Assembly (NCBI RefSeq): GCF_000013865.1
Contig: NC_007948.1
Location: 1,550,001 to 1,614,000 of the forward strand
Direction: 5' to 3'
Origin: Polaromonas sp. JS666
GTDB taxonomy: Bacteria; Pseudomonadota; Gammaproteobacteria; Burkholderiales; Burkholderiaceae_C
Length of the DNA: 64,000 nt
Numbering within the stretch: position 1 is the first letter of the stretch; the number at the start of each line of letters is the position of its first letter. Made by a program: the position numbers and the translations under genes. This document shows, piece by piece, positions 1 to 8,837 of the stretch. The notes beneath the pieces are model-generated. The model was not told the DNA's origin, searched no databases, and saw only the letters and a program-made list of their open reading frames with translations.

Positions 1-1
1 C

Positions 2-52
2 GGCGTGCGGCTCAACCCCGAATGCGCCTTGCAGCGGCCATTCCCCCGCTGA
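2..52 (+). CDS. C-terminal tail of an unidentified protein (cut by window edge)
   Basis: A 16-codon open frame runs from the window edge to a TGA at 50-52 and has protein-like composition. Too little is present to name a family. The 250 bases between it and queE hold no other recognisable gene or regulatory element. Confidence 0.3.
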   Translation, partial: GVRLNPECALQRPFPR

Positions 53-302
53 CGCGGGCTTTACCGGCTGATCGGGCGCTGTCCGGCGGGAGGCGTTAAA
101 ATTGCAGGTTGCCAGCATGCTGTCCCGGCGTGCTGGTGTTTGTTGTTCCTGATGTTTCCGGGGCCATGTAGAGGACTACCATGTATAAAAACCTCGCAGC
201 CACTGTCATGTTGACGCGCGTGGCCGCCAGCTTTATTTCTCCCATTTCTTCCATTTCTCGCGCTTGCGCCCTGCCGCCCCCTCCCGTGTTCCGGAGGGCC
301 GC

Positions 303-938
303 ATGAGCTACCAGGTCAAAGAGATTTTTTACACCCTGCAGGGCGAAGGCGCCAACGCTGGGCGACCGGCCGTGTTTTGCCGCTTTGCCGGCTGCAACCT
401 GTGGTCCGGCCGCGAGCAGGACCGCGCCACGGCGGTCTGCCAGTTTTGCGACACCGATTTCGTCGGCACCGACGGCACGCTGGGCGGCAAATTTGCCGAC
501 GCCGATGCGCTGGCGCGCCTGATTGAAGCCCAATGGCCGGCAGATGACCGGGCGCACCGCCTGGTGGTCATGACCGGCGGCGAGCCGCTGCTGCAGGTCG
601 ATGTGGCGCTGATTGCCGCCTTGCATGCGCGCGGCTTTCAGATCGCGGTGGAGACCAACGGCACCATTGCCGCGCCGGCCGGCATTGACTGGATCTGCGT
701 CAGCCCCAAGGCCGGCGCACCGTGGATACAGCGCGAAGGCCAGGAACTCAAGGTGGTGTGGCCGCAGGCCGGGTTCGAGCTGGCCGAGCTGGAGGCGGCC
801 CGTTTTACGCACCGCTTTTTGCAGCCCATGGACAATGCCCGGCGCGCCGACAACACCCAGGCCTGCATCGCCCTGTGCATGCAGCGGCCCGCCTGGCGGC
901 TGAGCCTGCAGACCCACAAGATCACGGGCATACGATGA
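303..938 (+). CDS. queE: 7-carboxy-7-deazaguanine synthase (QueE)
   Basis: Cytosolic radical-SAM enzyme that converts 6-carboxy-tetrahydropterin to 7-carboxy-7-deazaguanine in queuosine precursor synthesis. The 211-residue protein carries the QueE-type cysteine set C31-X14-C46-X2-C49 for the 4Fe-4S cluster; the wide first spacing is a known variant in proteobacteria. An N-terminal YTLQGEG and a central TGGEPL motif fit the family. The ATG at 303 is preceded by CGGAGG and begins the conserved MSYQVKEIF; an upstream in-frame ATG at 264 adds residues with no family match. The stop overlaps the queD start (ATGA at 935-938), implying translational coupling. Confidence 0.95.
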   Translation: MSYQVKEIFYTLQGEGANAGRPAVFCRFAGCNLWSGREQDRATAVCQFCDTDFVGTDGTLGGKFADADALARLIEAQWPADDRAHRLVVMTGGEPLLQVDVALIAALHARGFQIAVETNGTIAAPAGIDWICVSPKAGAPWIQREGQELKVVWPQAGFELAELEAARFTHRFLQPMDNARRADNTQACIALCMQRPAWRLSLQTHKITGIR

Positions 939-1312
939 GGCACGAACCCATGCGCTGCGAGATCAGCCAGACTTTCTACTTTGACGCGGCCCACACGCTC
1001 AAGCGCGCCATTGAGGCCGAGAGCAGCAAGCGCGTGCACGGCCATACCTACAACGCCGAGGTTTTCGTTGCCGGCGAGCCCGACGAGGCCACCGGCATGG
1101 TCATGGACCTCGGCTTGGTGCGGCGCGAAATCGCCGTGCTGCGCGAGGAACTGGACCACCACCTGCTCGACGACGTCAAAGGACTGGGCCCGCCCACGCT
1201 GGAGAGCCTCTGCCAGTTCATCTTCCGCAAGCTCGATGCCCGCCTGCCGGGGTTGACTTCGGTACGGGTCTGGCGCGCCTCGCTGGGCGATGGCTGCCGC
1301 GTAAGCCGTTGA
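935..1312 (+). CDS. queD: 6-carboxytetrahydropterin synthase family protein (QueD-like)
   Basis: Member of the PTPS/QueD family, expected to make 6-carboxy-tetrahydropterin from dihydroneopterin triphosphate for QueE next door. The 125-residue product shows zinc-ligand histidines at about H20 (FDAAH) and H35/H37 (HGHTY), and the LDHHLLDD segment. Canonical QueD has a catalytic Cys shortly before HGH (KCGRLHGH in E. coli); here the equivalent segment is ESSKRVHGH with no Cys, and the usual C-terminal Cys-rich tail is also different. The enzyme may therefore be a PTPS variant rather than textbook QueD. Start ATG 935 overlaps queE; an ATG at 950 is a possible alternative. Confidence 0.88.
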   Translation: MRHEPMRCEISQTFYFDAAHTLKRAIEAESSKRVHGHTYNAEVFVAGEPDEATGMVMDLGLVRREIAVLREELDHHLLDDVKGLGPPTLESLCQFIFRKLDARLPGLTSVRVWRASLGDGCRVSR

Positions 1313-1396
1313 GCGGAAGTCCCCGGGGGCCAAGCAGATAATGCTCATCCGGCGCGGCATATGCACTGCAGGCCGCGCTGCGGTAACCTTGCGGGC

Positions 1397-2710
1397 ATGA
1401 AAGCCTATCGCGCCAGCCTCCTGTACTTTGCCGCACCTGAGAGCCTGCCGGGCCAGGTCACGTTCGAGCAGGATGGCCTGCTCGTGGTGGGCCCTGACGC
1501 CACGGGCCGGCAGGTGGTGCAGGCCATCGGCAGCTACCAGCAACTCGCTTCCCAGGTGGGCAGCCAGTACCCCGGCCTGCAGGTAGAACACCTGCCGGGC
1601 CGCATCATTGCGCCGGGCTTTGTGGACATGCACATCCACTACCCGCAGATCGACGTGATCGGCTCGCCCGCCGAGGGCCTGCTACCCTGGCTGGAGAACT
1701 ACACCTTTCCACATGAAAAACGCTTCTCATCCCCCGAATACAGTGCGGAAGCGGCTACGTTTTTCATCGCAGAACTGCTGCGCCACGGCGTGACGACGGC
1801 GCTGGCCTTTGCGACCTCGCACCCCGAATCGGTCAACGCGCTGCTGGGCGAAGCGCAGCGGCAAAGCCTGCGCATGATCACCGGCAAGGTGCTGATGGAC
1901 CAGAACGCGCCCGATGGCGTGCGGGACGAGACCCGGCAAAGCCTGATCGATACCGAGGCGCTGATTGAAAAATGGCATGGCGTGGACCGGCTGGGCTACG
2001 CCATTACGCCGCGCTTTGTGCCCAGTTGCAGCGAGGCCCAGCTGCGCGGCGCAGGCGAACTCGCCGCGCAATACCCGGATGTCTGGATTCAGTCGCACGT
2101 GGCAGAAAACAGGGACGAAGTCGCCTGGGTGCGCCAACTCTATCCCCAGGCCCGCAGCTACCTGAGCGTGTATGAGGATTTCGGCCTGCTCAGGCCGCGC
2201 GCCGTCTATGCACACTGCATTCACCTCGATGAAGACGACCGCGCCCTGATGCGCAGCACCGGCACCGCCGCGGCAGTCAGCCCGACCAGCAACCTGTTCC
2301 TTGGCAGCGGCTTCTTTGACCATGCCGGCGCCGACCGCGCAGGCTTTCTGTATGGCCTGGCCAGCGATGTGGGGGGCGGCACCAGCTTTAGTCCGTTTCA
2401 CACCATGCTGGCGGCGTATTACGTGGGGAGGGAAGGGCAGACCAAACCCGGCGTGTCGCTCAAGCCCCAGCATCTGTGGTGGCAACACACCGCCGGTGCG
2501 GCCCGGGCACTGGGCCTGCAGGGCGTGGTGGGCAACCTGCTGTCCGGCTGCGAAGCCGACTTTGTGGTGCTCAATCCGCAGGCCACGCCGCTGCTGGCCC
2601 GCAAGACCAGCCAGGCCGGCAGCCTGGACGAGTTGCTGTTTTCCCTGATCGTGCTGGGCGACGACCGTTTGATCGAGAAAACCGTGATTTCGCAGGCAGG
2701 AACAGCCTGA
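1397..2710 (+). CDS. guaD: Guanine deaminase
   Basis: Zinc amidohydrolase that deaminates guanine to xanthine in purine salvage or breakdown. The 437-residue length fits the family. The signature PGFVDMHIHYPQ places metal ligands at H79 and H81, followed by the QSHVAEN and YAHCIHL histidine segments and a SDVGGG segment near the C-terminal third. The ATG at 1397 gives the conserved N-terminus; the in-frame ATG at 1361 adds a Cys/Arg-rich stretch of no known meaning. It points toward the convergent N-carbamoyl hydrolase gene, 76 bases away. Its purine role makes the link to ureido catabolism next door suggestive. Confidence 0.93.
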   Translation: MKAYRASLLYFAAPESLPGQVTFEQDGLLVVGPDATGRQVVQAIGSYQQLASQVGSQYPGLQVEHLPGRIIAPGFVDMHIHYPQIDVIGSPAEGLLPWLENYTFPHEKRFSSPEYSAEAATFFIAELLRHGVTTALAFATSHPESVNALLGEAQRQSLRMITGKVLMDQNAPDGVRDETRQSLIDTEALIEKWHGVDRLGYAITPRFVPSCSEAQLRGAGELAAQYPDVWIQSHVAENRDEVAWVRQLYPQARSYLSVYEDFGLLRPRAVYAHCIHLDEDDRALMRSTGTAAAVSPTSNLFLGSGFFDHAGADRAGFLYGLASDVGGGTSFSPFHTMLAAYYVGREGQTKPGVSLKPQHLWWQHTAGAARALGLQGVVGNLLSGCEADFVVLNPQATPLLARKTSQAGSLDELLFSLIVLGDDRLIEKTVISQAGTA

Positions 2711-2786
2711 TTGCCGATGTTGTAAGCATAGACCCCTTGCAGTCCGTGCAAAAATTGCGCAAGAAGCTATACAAACGATGGCAAGT

Positions 2787-3752
2787 TCAATCGGCTGGTG
2801 GCACAGGCAGCGGGCTGCCATCTGCCGCCAGGGTCTCCCCCTTGCGCTCGACGATCAGGCCATAGGCATGGGGCTGGCGGTGCATATCGAAGTTGAAGGT
2901 GGTGCGCTTGTACACGGCGCAGAAGTCCAGGTCGCAACGGGCGATGGCCATTTCGTCGCCCTTGGTGAGGCAGCGGGCCACCACCTCGCCAGAGGGGGCG
3001 ATGATGCAGCTGCCGCCTATGCTGTCCACGCCTTCTTCCACCCCGGCTTTGGCCACCCCCACCACCCAGGTGCCGTTCTGGTAGGCACCGGCCTGCATGG
3101 ACAGCTGGTTGTGAAACAGTGAAAGGTCGTCATGCTCGGGAGCGGGGGCGTTGTGCACCGGGGTGTTGTAGCCAATCAGCACCATCTCCACCCCTTGCAG
3201 GCCCATCACGCGGTAGGTTTCGGCCCAGCGCCGGTCGTTGCAAATGGCCATGCCCATCACGCCGCCGAAAGCGTTTGTCACACCAAAGCCGGGTCCGGGT
3301 GTGAAGTAGCGCTTTTCCAGGTGCTGAAAGCGCCGCCAGGGTTCATGCTCTTTGTGACCTGGCAGATGCACCTTGCGGTACTTGGCCACGATCTGCCCAA
3401 AGCGGTCGACCAGAATGGAGGTGTTGTAGCGCAGCTCCGCGCCGGCCTCCTGTGCCAGCTCGGCGTAACCCAGGTAAAAGCCCACACCCAGCTCCTGCGC
3501 CAGGCTGAACAGGGGTTGGGTGGCGGCGCTGGGCATCTCACGCTCGAAGTACTGGTTGATCTCCTGTGGATCTTCGATGTACCAGCGCGGGAAAAAGGTG
3601 GTCAGCGCCAGTTCGGGATACACGATGAGCTGCGCCCCCACCGCGTGGGCCTGGCGCATGAGTGCGCACAGGCGCCCGACCACTTGGGCGCGGGTGTCAT
3701 TGCGCTGGATGGGGCCCAACTGGCCCAGGGCGACGTTGATGTAGCGTGGCAT
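2787..3752 (-). CDS. N-carbamoyl amino acid hydrolase, nitrilase superfamily (D-carbamoylase type)
   Basis: Cytosolic C-N hydrolase that should release the N-carbamoyl group as CO2 and ammonia from an N-carbamoyl amino acid. The 321 residues align by eye with Agrobacterium D-carbamoylase along their whole length, with the Glu-Lys-Cys triad at E47 (VYPELALTTFFPR), K127 (KYRKVHLPGHKE) and C171 (AICNDRRW). It is the last gene of a minus-strand block after the M20 hydrolase, 9 bases downstream of it. Substrate stereochemistry cannot be read from sequence; the context with diaminopropionate ammonia-lyase suggests a ureidopropionate-type substrate. Confidence 0.9.
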   Translation of the reverse strand: MPRYINVALGQLGPIQRNDTRAQVVGRLCALMRQAHAVGAQLIVYPELALTTFFPRWYIEDPQEINQYFEREMPSAATQPLFSLAQELGVGFYLGYAELAQEAGAELRYNTSILVDRFGQIVAKYRKVHLPGHKEHEPWRRFQHLEKRYFTPGPGFGVTNAFGGVMGMAICNDRRWAETYRVMGLQGVEMVLIGYNTPVHNAPAPEHDDLSLFHNQLSMQAGAYQNGTWVVGVAKAGVEEGVDSIGGSCIIAPSGEVVARCLTKGDEMAIARCDLDFCAVYKRTTFNFDMHRQPHAYGLIVERKGETLAADGSPLPVPPAD

Positions 3753-3761
3753 GTTTAAAGA

Positions 3762-5006
3762 CTATGAAGTTCGGTTGGCAAGTTCGGCCACCACCTGGAG
3801 CAGCAACTGGGCTCCGCGCAGCAGGTCGTCGGGTTCGGTGTGTTCGCGCACGTTGTGGCTGAGTCCGCCCGTGCTGGGCACAAAGATCATGGCGCTGGGA
3901 CACACGCGAGCCAGCATTTGCGCATCGTGACCGGCACCGCTGGGCATGCGCTGGTGGGTGCAGCCCAGCGCTTGCGCCTGCCGCTGGACCAGATCAATCA
4001 CCATGGGGTCAAATGCCACAGGCTCGAAGCGGGCCAGCGAGCGCGAACAAATGCGCACGCCCTCGGCCTCGGCCGCGCGCGCTGCAAACGCCTGCACGTC
4101 GGCCTCGGCCTGCGCCAGCGCCGCACTGTCGGTATTGCGCAGGTCCACCGTGAACACGGCTTTCTGGGCAATGACGTTGACCAGATTGGGGCTCAGTCGC
4201 ACAGCCCCCACCGTGGCCAGCTGCCGCCCACCCATGCGTGCGCTGAGCTCACGCACATGCACTGCCACCTGCGCAGCCACCAGCGCAGCATCGTGGCGCA
4301 TGGCCATGGGGGTCGTGCCGGCGTGGTTGGACTGCCCTTCCACGGTGAATTCAGTCCAGGAGATGCCCTGAACCCCTTCCACCACACCGATCTGCACACC
4401 CTCGCGCTCCAGAACCGGACCCTGTTCAATATGCAGCTCGACAAAGCTGTCCACTACGGGCAAGCCCACGGGCGCCGTGCCTTGGTATCCGATGCGCTGC
4501 AGCTCGGCCTGCACCGTCAAGCCCTCTGCGTCGCAGGTGGTCAGGGCCTCTTTCAGCGGCAGTGCGCCTACATAGACCAGGCTGCCCATCATGTCGGGCT
4601 GGAAGCGCGCGCCTTCTTCGTTGGTGAACACGGCCACGGCCAGCGGGCGGCGGGTTTGGACGCCGGCCTCACGCAGCGTGGCGACCACTTCCAGCGCAGC
4701 CAGCACACCGTAGTTGCCGTCATACAGGCCACCGGTGCGCACCGTGTCGATGTGCGAGCCCATCATCACCGGAGGGACATCTTCCGCACCAGCCAGGTGG
4801 GCAAATATATTGCCAATGGCATCAACCTCGACGCGCAACCCCAGCTCGCGCATCCGCGCCACGGTCCAGTCACGGCCCAGGCGGTCGGCATCGGTCAGCG
4901 CCAGGCGGTTCACCCCGCCACCCGGCAATGCCCCCATCTGGCCCAGCGCCTGCAAACTGGCCAGCAGGCGCGGGCCATTGATTGGTGCAAATGCTGGTGT
5001 GCTCAT
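3762..5006 (-). CDS. M20-family N-carbamoyl-L-amino acid hydrolase / beta-ureidopropionase-like amidohydrolase
   Basis: Dinuclear-metal amidase of the HyuC/AmaB/allantoate amidohydrolase group, 414 residues. Metal-binding residues are visible at H85 and D87 (SHIDTV), D96 (YDGNYG) and E130/E131 (TNEEGARF); a later ELHIEQGP and SGAGHDAQ are typical of carbamoylases and allantoate hydrolases. Exact substrate is not certain: N-carbamoyl-L-amino acids, ureidopropionates and allantoate are all hydrolysed by close relatives. The ATG overlaps the stop of the upstream diaminopropionate lyase by four bases, so the two are co-translated. A second carbamoyl hydrolase of unrelated fold follows. Confidence 0.9.
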   Translation of the reverse strand: MSTPAFAPINGPRLLASLQALGQMGALPGGGVNRLALTDADRLGRDWTVARMRELGLRVEVDAIGNIFAHLAGAEDVPPVMMGSHIDTVRTGGLYDGNYGVLAALEVVATLREAGVQTRRPLAVAVFTNEEGARFQPDMMGSLVYVGALPLKEALTTCDAEGLTVQAELQRIGYQGTAPVGLPVVDSFVELHIEQGPVLEREGVQIGVVEGVQGISWTEFTVEGQSNHAGTTPMAMRHDAALVAAQVAVHVRELSARMGGRQLATVGAVRLSPNLVNVIAQKAVFTVDLRNTDSAALAQAEADVQAFAARAAEAEGVRICSRSLARFEPVAFDPMVIDLVQRQAQALGCTHQRMPSGAGHDAQMLARVCPSAMIFVPSTGGLSHNVREHTEPDDLLRGAQLLLQVVAELANRTS

Positions 5007-6235
5007 GCAGCTGCCCCATCCCGCAACACCTGGGCTGCGCTGCGGCCCACCAGTTGCTGGTACAGGGCCGGGTCGGTATCTCCCTCGCTGCCAAAAAGCA
5101 GCACGCGGCTGTCTGGCCCCAGCCCCAGCGTTGCCCTGGCGGCAGGGCCCTGCGAAATGAGCAGTGCAGCCGCCAGCCCAGCCACCGCTGACTCGCCCGC
5201 CACAATGACGGGATCGGCGCCGTCGGGACTGGCCAGCAGCCGCATGGCTTCCACGGCCGCCTGGTCAGGGATGGTGCAGAACGCGTTGGCACCGGTGGCC
5301 AGGATGTCCCAGGCCAGCAAGGACACCTCGCCACAGGCCAGGCCGGCCATCAGCGTGTCCAGATCGCCCTTGACGGCCACAACTTCGCCCGCCCGCGCAC
5401 TTTGCAGCAGGCAGTCTGCGCGGTCTGGCTCGACCACGACCATGACCGGCCGGTGCCCGGTGCTTCGCTCCCAGAAATAGGCACAGACCGCCGCCGCAAA
5501 GCCGCCCACCCCGGCCTGCACAAACACATGCGTGGGCCATTGCGCCAGCGCACTCACGGCTTCGTGCACCATGAGTTGATAGCCCTGCATCACGTCGCGG
5601 GGAATGTCCATGTAGCCGGGGTAAGACGTGTCGGAAATCACGAACCAGCCATTGGCTTTGGCATCCCGATCGGCCTGCTGAACCGAGTCGTCGTAGTTGC
5701 CCGTGGTGCGCACCACCCGGGCGCCGTAGCGTTCTATGGCCTGCTTGCGCCCCTCGCTGACGGTGGCGTGGATGTAGATGACACAGCGGCAGCCCATCAT
5801 CTGCGCGCCCCAGGCGACCGAGCGGCCATGGTTGCCGTCGGTGGCACAGGTGACGGTGATGTCGGCGCACGCCAGGCGCAGCGCGGGCTCGGTGCGCAAC
5901 TGTTCGTGGCTGATGGCCCGACCCAGGCGCTGCTCCAGTTCGCGACACAGCAGCCTGGTCACGGCATAGGCACCGCCCAGCGCCTTGAAGCTGCCTAGGC
6001 CGAAGCGCGAGCCTTCGTCCTTGTAGTGGATGGACGCAAGCCCTGCTGCCTGGGCCAGTCCTGACAGAGAGTGCAGTGGCGTGACGCGGTAACCAGGCCA
6101 TGTCGTGATCACCGCCAGTGCCTGCGCCAGTGCCGCAGCGCTGAGCAGGGTCTGGCGGTGGGCGCCATAGGGTTCTGCGGTCTGATGTTGTGGATTAACC
6201 AGCAGCGTGAAGGGCAGGTTTGGTAGCGGATTCAT
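5003..6235 (-). CDS. dpaL: Diaminopropionate ammonia-lyase
   Basis: PLP-dependent fold-type II lyase that converts 2,3-diaminopropionate (D or L) to pyruvate and two ammonia. The 410-residue protein has the family N-terminus, a PLP lysine at about K84 (GSFKALGGAY) and the TDGNHGRSVAW and GGVGGFAAA phosphate-loop segments. The start at 6235 is chosen because MNPLPNL begins family-like sequence and the upstream extension overlaps the regulator gene. It is the first metabolic gene of a block reading dpaL, M20 carbamoylase, nitrilase carbamoylase. In E. coli the homologue YgeX also lies next to an M20 enzyme (YgeY), which supports a shared ureido-diaminopropionate route. Confidence 0.9.
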   Translation of the reverse strand: MNPLPNLPFTLLVNPQHQTAEPYGAHRQTLLSAAALAQALAVITTWPGYRVTPLHSLSGLAQAAGLASIHYKDEGSRFGLGSFKALGGAYAVTRLLCRELEQRLGRAISHEQLRTEPALRLACADITVTCATDGNHGRSVAWGAQMMGCRCVIYIHATVSEGRKQAIERYGARVVRTTGNYDDSVQQADRDAKANGWFVISDTSYPGYMDIPRDVMQGYQLMVHEAVSALAQWPTHVFVQAGVGGFAAAVCAYFWERSTGHRPVMVVVEPDRADCLLQSARAGEVVAVKGDLDTLMAGLACGEVSLLAWDILATGANAFCTIPDQAAVEAMRLLASPDGADPVIVAGESAVAGLAAALLISQGPAARATLGLGPDSRVLLFGSEGDTDPALYQQLVGRSAAQVLRDGAAA

Positions 6236-6248
6236 GGGTGTGGATATT

Positions 6249-7100
6249 TCAAAGTGGAGATTCCAGGTCTGCCAGTTGCGCATGGACCTGCTCGATGGCG
6301 GCCATGCGGGCACGGGCCTTTTTGGGTACCTGGGCCAGAGCGGCCGTGGCCAGGTAGTTGATCAGGCTGATGGCGCTCACATAGGAATCAAAAATAGGTC
6401 CGTCCTGGGGTGGGCAGATGAACAGGGCCTGGGCACGCGCTGCGAGGGCAGACACGCGCGCGTCGGTCACCAGCACCAGCGATGCACCGGCATCGCAGGC
6501 AATACCCACCACCTGCGACAGGCGGCGGGTGCGGCGGCGAAAGTCCATGGCCAGCAGCACGTCGTGGGGCTGGATGTCAGCCAGCCGTTCCGCATCTTCT
6601 CCCGATCCCTCGTTGAGCAGGTAGACCTCTGCACGCACCTGGGACAGCAATGCCTGCGCATAAAACGCCGTCATGTACCCGTTGCGGTAACCCACCACCC
6701 AGACGCGCCGCGCACGGACCAACAACTTGACTGCAAGCTTTACCCCCTGGTCTGTCACCTCATCGGCCAGGGCCTGCAGCTGCTGCGCATCCTGCGCAAT
6801 GTGCTGTTGCAGCGGGCTTCCACGGGTGCCCTGGTGCTCCATGCGGTACAGCGGAGAGGGCTGGGGCGCTCCGTCCCGCTGGTGTTGGCGAAACGCCTGA
6901 AACCCCGAAAACCCCAGTCGCTGGAAAAAACGTGCAGCACTGGCCTTGGAAACGCCGGCCAACGCGGCGAGTTCGGTCGCGCTGTAGGCCAGAACGTCTT
7001 TTTCGCGGGCCAATACGACGTCAGCCAGCTTGCGGTCGACCAGGGACAACGCGTCGTATTGACCTTGAATGCGGTCGCGCAATGTAGGGGTCGGTGTCAT
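6249..7100 (-). CDS. MurR/RpiR-family transcriptional regulator
   Basis: N-terminal RpiR-type helix-turn-helix (about residues 25-65, ATELAALAGVSKASAARFF) joined to a C-terminal SIS domain (about residues 110-240) that normally binds a phosphosugar or small ligand. The start at 7100 (MTPTPTLRDRI) fits the family; an upstream in-frame ATG at 7139 is possible. It ends 13 bases before dpaL on the same strand and is divergent from an amino-acid ABC importer, with two GAAAC/GTTTC inverted repeats between them. This layout suggests that it controls both the catabolic block and the importer in response to the imported substrate or a product. Confidence 0.88.
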   Translation of the reverse strand: MTPTPTLRDRIQGQYDALSLVDRKLADVVLAREKDVLAYSATELAALAGVSKASAARFFQRLGFSGFQAFRQHQRDGAPQPSPLYRMEHQGTRGSPLQQHIAQDAQQLQALADEVTDQGVKLAVKLLVRARRVWVVGYRNGYMTAFYAQALLSQVRAEVYLLNEGSGEDAERLADIQPHDVLLAMDFRRRTRRLSQVVGIACDAGASLVLVTDARVSALAARAQALFICPPQDGPIFDSYVSAISLINYLATAALAQVPKKARARMAAIEQVHAQLADLESPL

Positions 7101-7160
7101 GGCAAAGAGGATGGCAAGTTTTGGTGCTGATATCCCCAAAACAGGGTGGCTTGCGCACCA

Positions 7161-7180
7161 ATGAGAAACATTGTTTTCAT
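7161..7180. promoter_or_regulatory. Imperfect inverted repeat, candidate RpiR operator 1
   Basis: The sequence reads ATGAGAAAC, three bases, then GTTTTCAT, a near-perfect dyad in the divergent region between the RpiR gene and the ABC importer. The GAAAC/GTTTC core is shared with the second palindrome 15 bases further on. Its role as operator is inferred from position. Confidence 0.45.
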
Positions 7181-7194
7181 GTATTGTCAGTTAA

Positions 7195-7208
7195 GAAACT
7201 GAAGTTTC
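7195..7208. promoter_or_regulatory. Perfect inverted repeat, candidate RpiR operator 2
   Basis: GAAACT-GA-AGTTTC, a perfect 6-bp dyad, lies about 105 bases before the importer start codon. A-rich half sites of this kind suit RpiR-family regulators. No promoter boxes can be assigned with confidence. Confidence 0.5.
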
Positions 7209-7312
7209 ATATTGTCCGCCATCTGTTTGCAAATGCAATGCCAGGTGAAGCAGATGGCATACATCTTGCGCAAGCCTGGCTGTGTCCCATTTTTTTTTTG
7301 ACAGGAATCCCC

Positions 7313-8110
7313 ATGAAACTCAAAGCGCTTTCCACTCTGGCTGGCCTGTTTGCCAGCACCGTCCTGACCCTGGTTTCTCCCGCCCACGCGGCTGATGATT
7401 CGCTCACCTCCATCATGGCCAAGAAGTCGATTGCCCTGGGTGTTGCCTCCGACTTCCCGCCCTACGGCTTTATGGGCTCCGATTTCAAACTCACCGGCGT
7501 GGACGTGGCCACGGCGCAACTGATTGCCGACAAGCTGGGCGTGAAGGCCGAGTTTGTGCCGGTCAGCACACCCAACCGTATTCCCTACCTGCAGACCAAG
7601 AAGATCGACCTGATCGTCTCGGCGCTGGGCAAGAATGCCGAGCGCGAGAAGGTGATCGATTTCACCGTGGCTTACGCTCCGTTCTTTCAAGCCGTTTTCG
7701 GCCCCAAGGCACTGAGCATCAAGAGCTTTGGCGACCTGGCGGGCAAGACCATCGCGGTCACGCGCGGCACCATTCAGGACGATGTGCTGCAGCAAGTGGC
7801 ACCGCCCACACTGAAGATCATGCGCTTTGAAGACGATGCCACCACGGTGGCGGCCTTTATCTCACAACAAACCCAGTTGCTCGCTACCGGTGCCGCAGTG
7901 GCCGCAGCCGCCGTTCAGAAAAATCCTCAGGTTCAGGCTGAATACAAGCTGTTGCTGAAAGACTCGCCCAACTTCATCGGTGTGCGCAAGGGTGAAACCG
8001 CGCTGCTGACCAAAGTGAACGACATCCTGCGCGCCGCCAAGGCCGACGGCACGCTGGAGCAGTACTCGCAAAAATGGCTGGGCCGCGGCACCGGCGTGCT
8101 GCCCGACTAA
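7313..8110 (+). CDS. Amino-acid ABC transporter substrate-binding protein (family 3)
   Basis: Periplasmic binding protein of the polar amino-acid/opine class, 265 residues. A cleavable signal peptide is evident (KLKALSTLAGLFAST..., cut after SPAHA near residue 26). Family 3 features follow: GVASDFPPYGF near the mature N-terminus, GVDVATAQLIADKLG, an IDLIVSALGKNAERE segment and a GKTIAVTRGT hinge. The ATG at 7313 directly precedes the signal peptide; upstream in-frame starts do not fit. It heads an importer operon of SBP, two permeases and an ATPase. The ligand is unknown, but the divergent catabolic genes suggest a diaminopropionate or ureido amino acid. Confidence 0.92.
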   Translation: MKLKALSTLAGLFASTVLTLVSPAHAADDSLTSIMAKKSIALGVASDFPPYGFMGSDFKLTGVDVATAQLIADKLGVKAEFVPVSTPNRIPYLQTKKIDLIVSALGKNAEREKVIDFTVAYAPFFQAVFGPKALSIKSFGDLAGKTIAVTRGTIQDDVLQQVAPPTLKIMRFEDDATTVAAFISQQTQLLATGAAVAAAAVQKNPQVQAEYKLLLKDSPNFIGVRKGETALLTKVNDILRAAKADGTLEQYSQKWLGRGTGVLPD

Positions 8111-8161
8111 GCACACGCAGCGTCTACAACTACACCCCTCGCACAGCCAACCCGGATCGCC

Positions 8162-8824
8162 ATGATCGAGTTCAACTTTGCCGTGGTGCTGGCCCAGTGG
8201 CCCATGCTGATGCGTGGGCTGGTTCTGACCGTGGCGCTCACTGCCTCCTCTGCGGCGCTGGGCGCGCTGTTGGGCACCGCCTGTGCCTGGGCACGGCTGC
8301 ATGGCGGCAAGGCCTTGAAACGGGCGGTGGGCAGCTATGTGGAACTGGTGCGCAACACCCCGTTCATCATCCAGCTGTTCTTCATATTTTTCGGACTGCC
8401 TTCGCTCGGCTTGCGGTTGCCGGTCGAGTTGGCTTGCGTGCTGGCCATGGTGCTCAACCTGGGGGCTTATGCGTGCGAGATCGTGCGCGCGGGCCTGCAA
8501 GCCACGCCCGAGGGCCAACTGGAAGCCGCCATGAGCCTGGCGCTGACACCGAGGCAAACATTTTTTCACGTGGTGCTGCCCCCGGCGCTGGCCCGTATTT
8601 GGCCCGCACTGGTGAGCCAGATCATCATCGTCATGCTGGGCTCGGCGGTCTGCGGGCAGATCTCGGCTGAAGAACTGTCACAGGCCGCCAATCTCATTTC
8701 CAGCCGCACCTTTCGCAGCTTCGAGTCATACATTGTGGTCACCGTGGCCTACGTGCTGCTGGCCATTGGCCTGCGGCAATCGCTGTACTGGCTCGGTCCG
8801 CGCTTCATCTTTGCGAGCCGCTAA
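8162..8824 (+). CDS. Polar amino-acid ABC transporter permease 1
   Basis: 220-residue inner-membrane permease of the HisMQ/GlnP type. Hydrophobic helices are spread along the chain, and the conserved VELVRNTPFIIQLFF block near residue 60 and the EAAMSLALTPRQTF coupling-helix region (EAA loop, about residues 120-135) identify the family. It pairs with the second permease to form the transmembrane channel for the upstream binding protein. Confidence 0.92.
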   Translation: MIEFNFAVVLAQWPMLMRGLVLTVALTASSAALGALLGTACAWARLHGGKALKRAVGSYVELVRNTPFIIQLFFIFFGLPSLGLRLPVELACVLAMVLNLGAYACEIVRAGLQATPEGQLEAAMSLALTPRQTFFHVVLPPALARIWPALVSQIIIVMLGSAVCGQISAEELSQAANLISSRTFRSFESYIVVTVAYVLLAIGLRQSLYWLGPRFIFASR

Positions 8825-8837
8825 ATAGCGCACACCC

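Noticed and set aside
96-917. 273-codon minus-strand open frame opposite queE
   Set aside because: Shadow of queE in a GC-rich genome; His/Gln/Arg-rich composition and no family match.
3840-5480. 546-codon plus-strand frame across the M20 hydrolase and dpaL
   Set aside because: Antisense to two well-supported genes and dominated by His, Arg and Gln.
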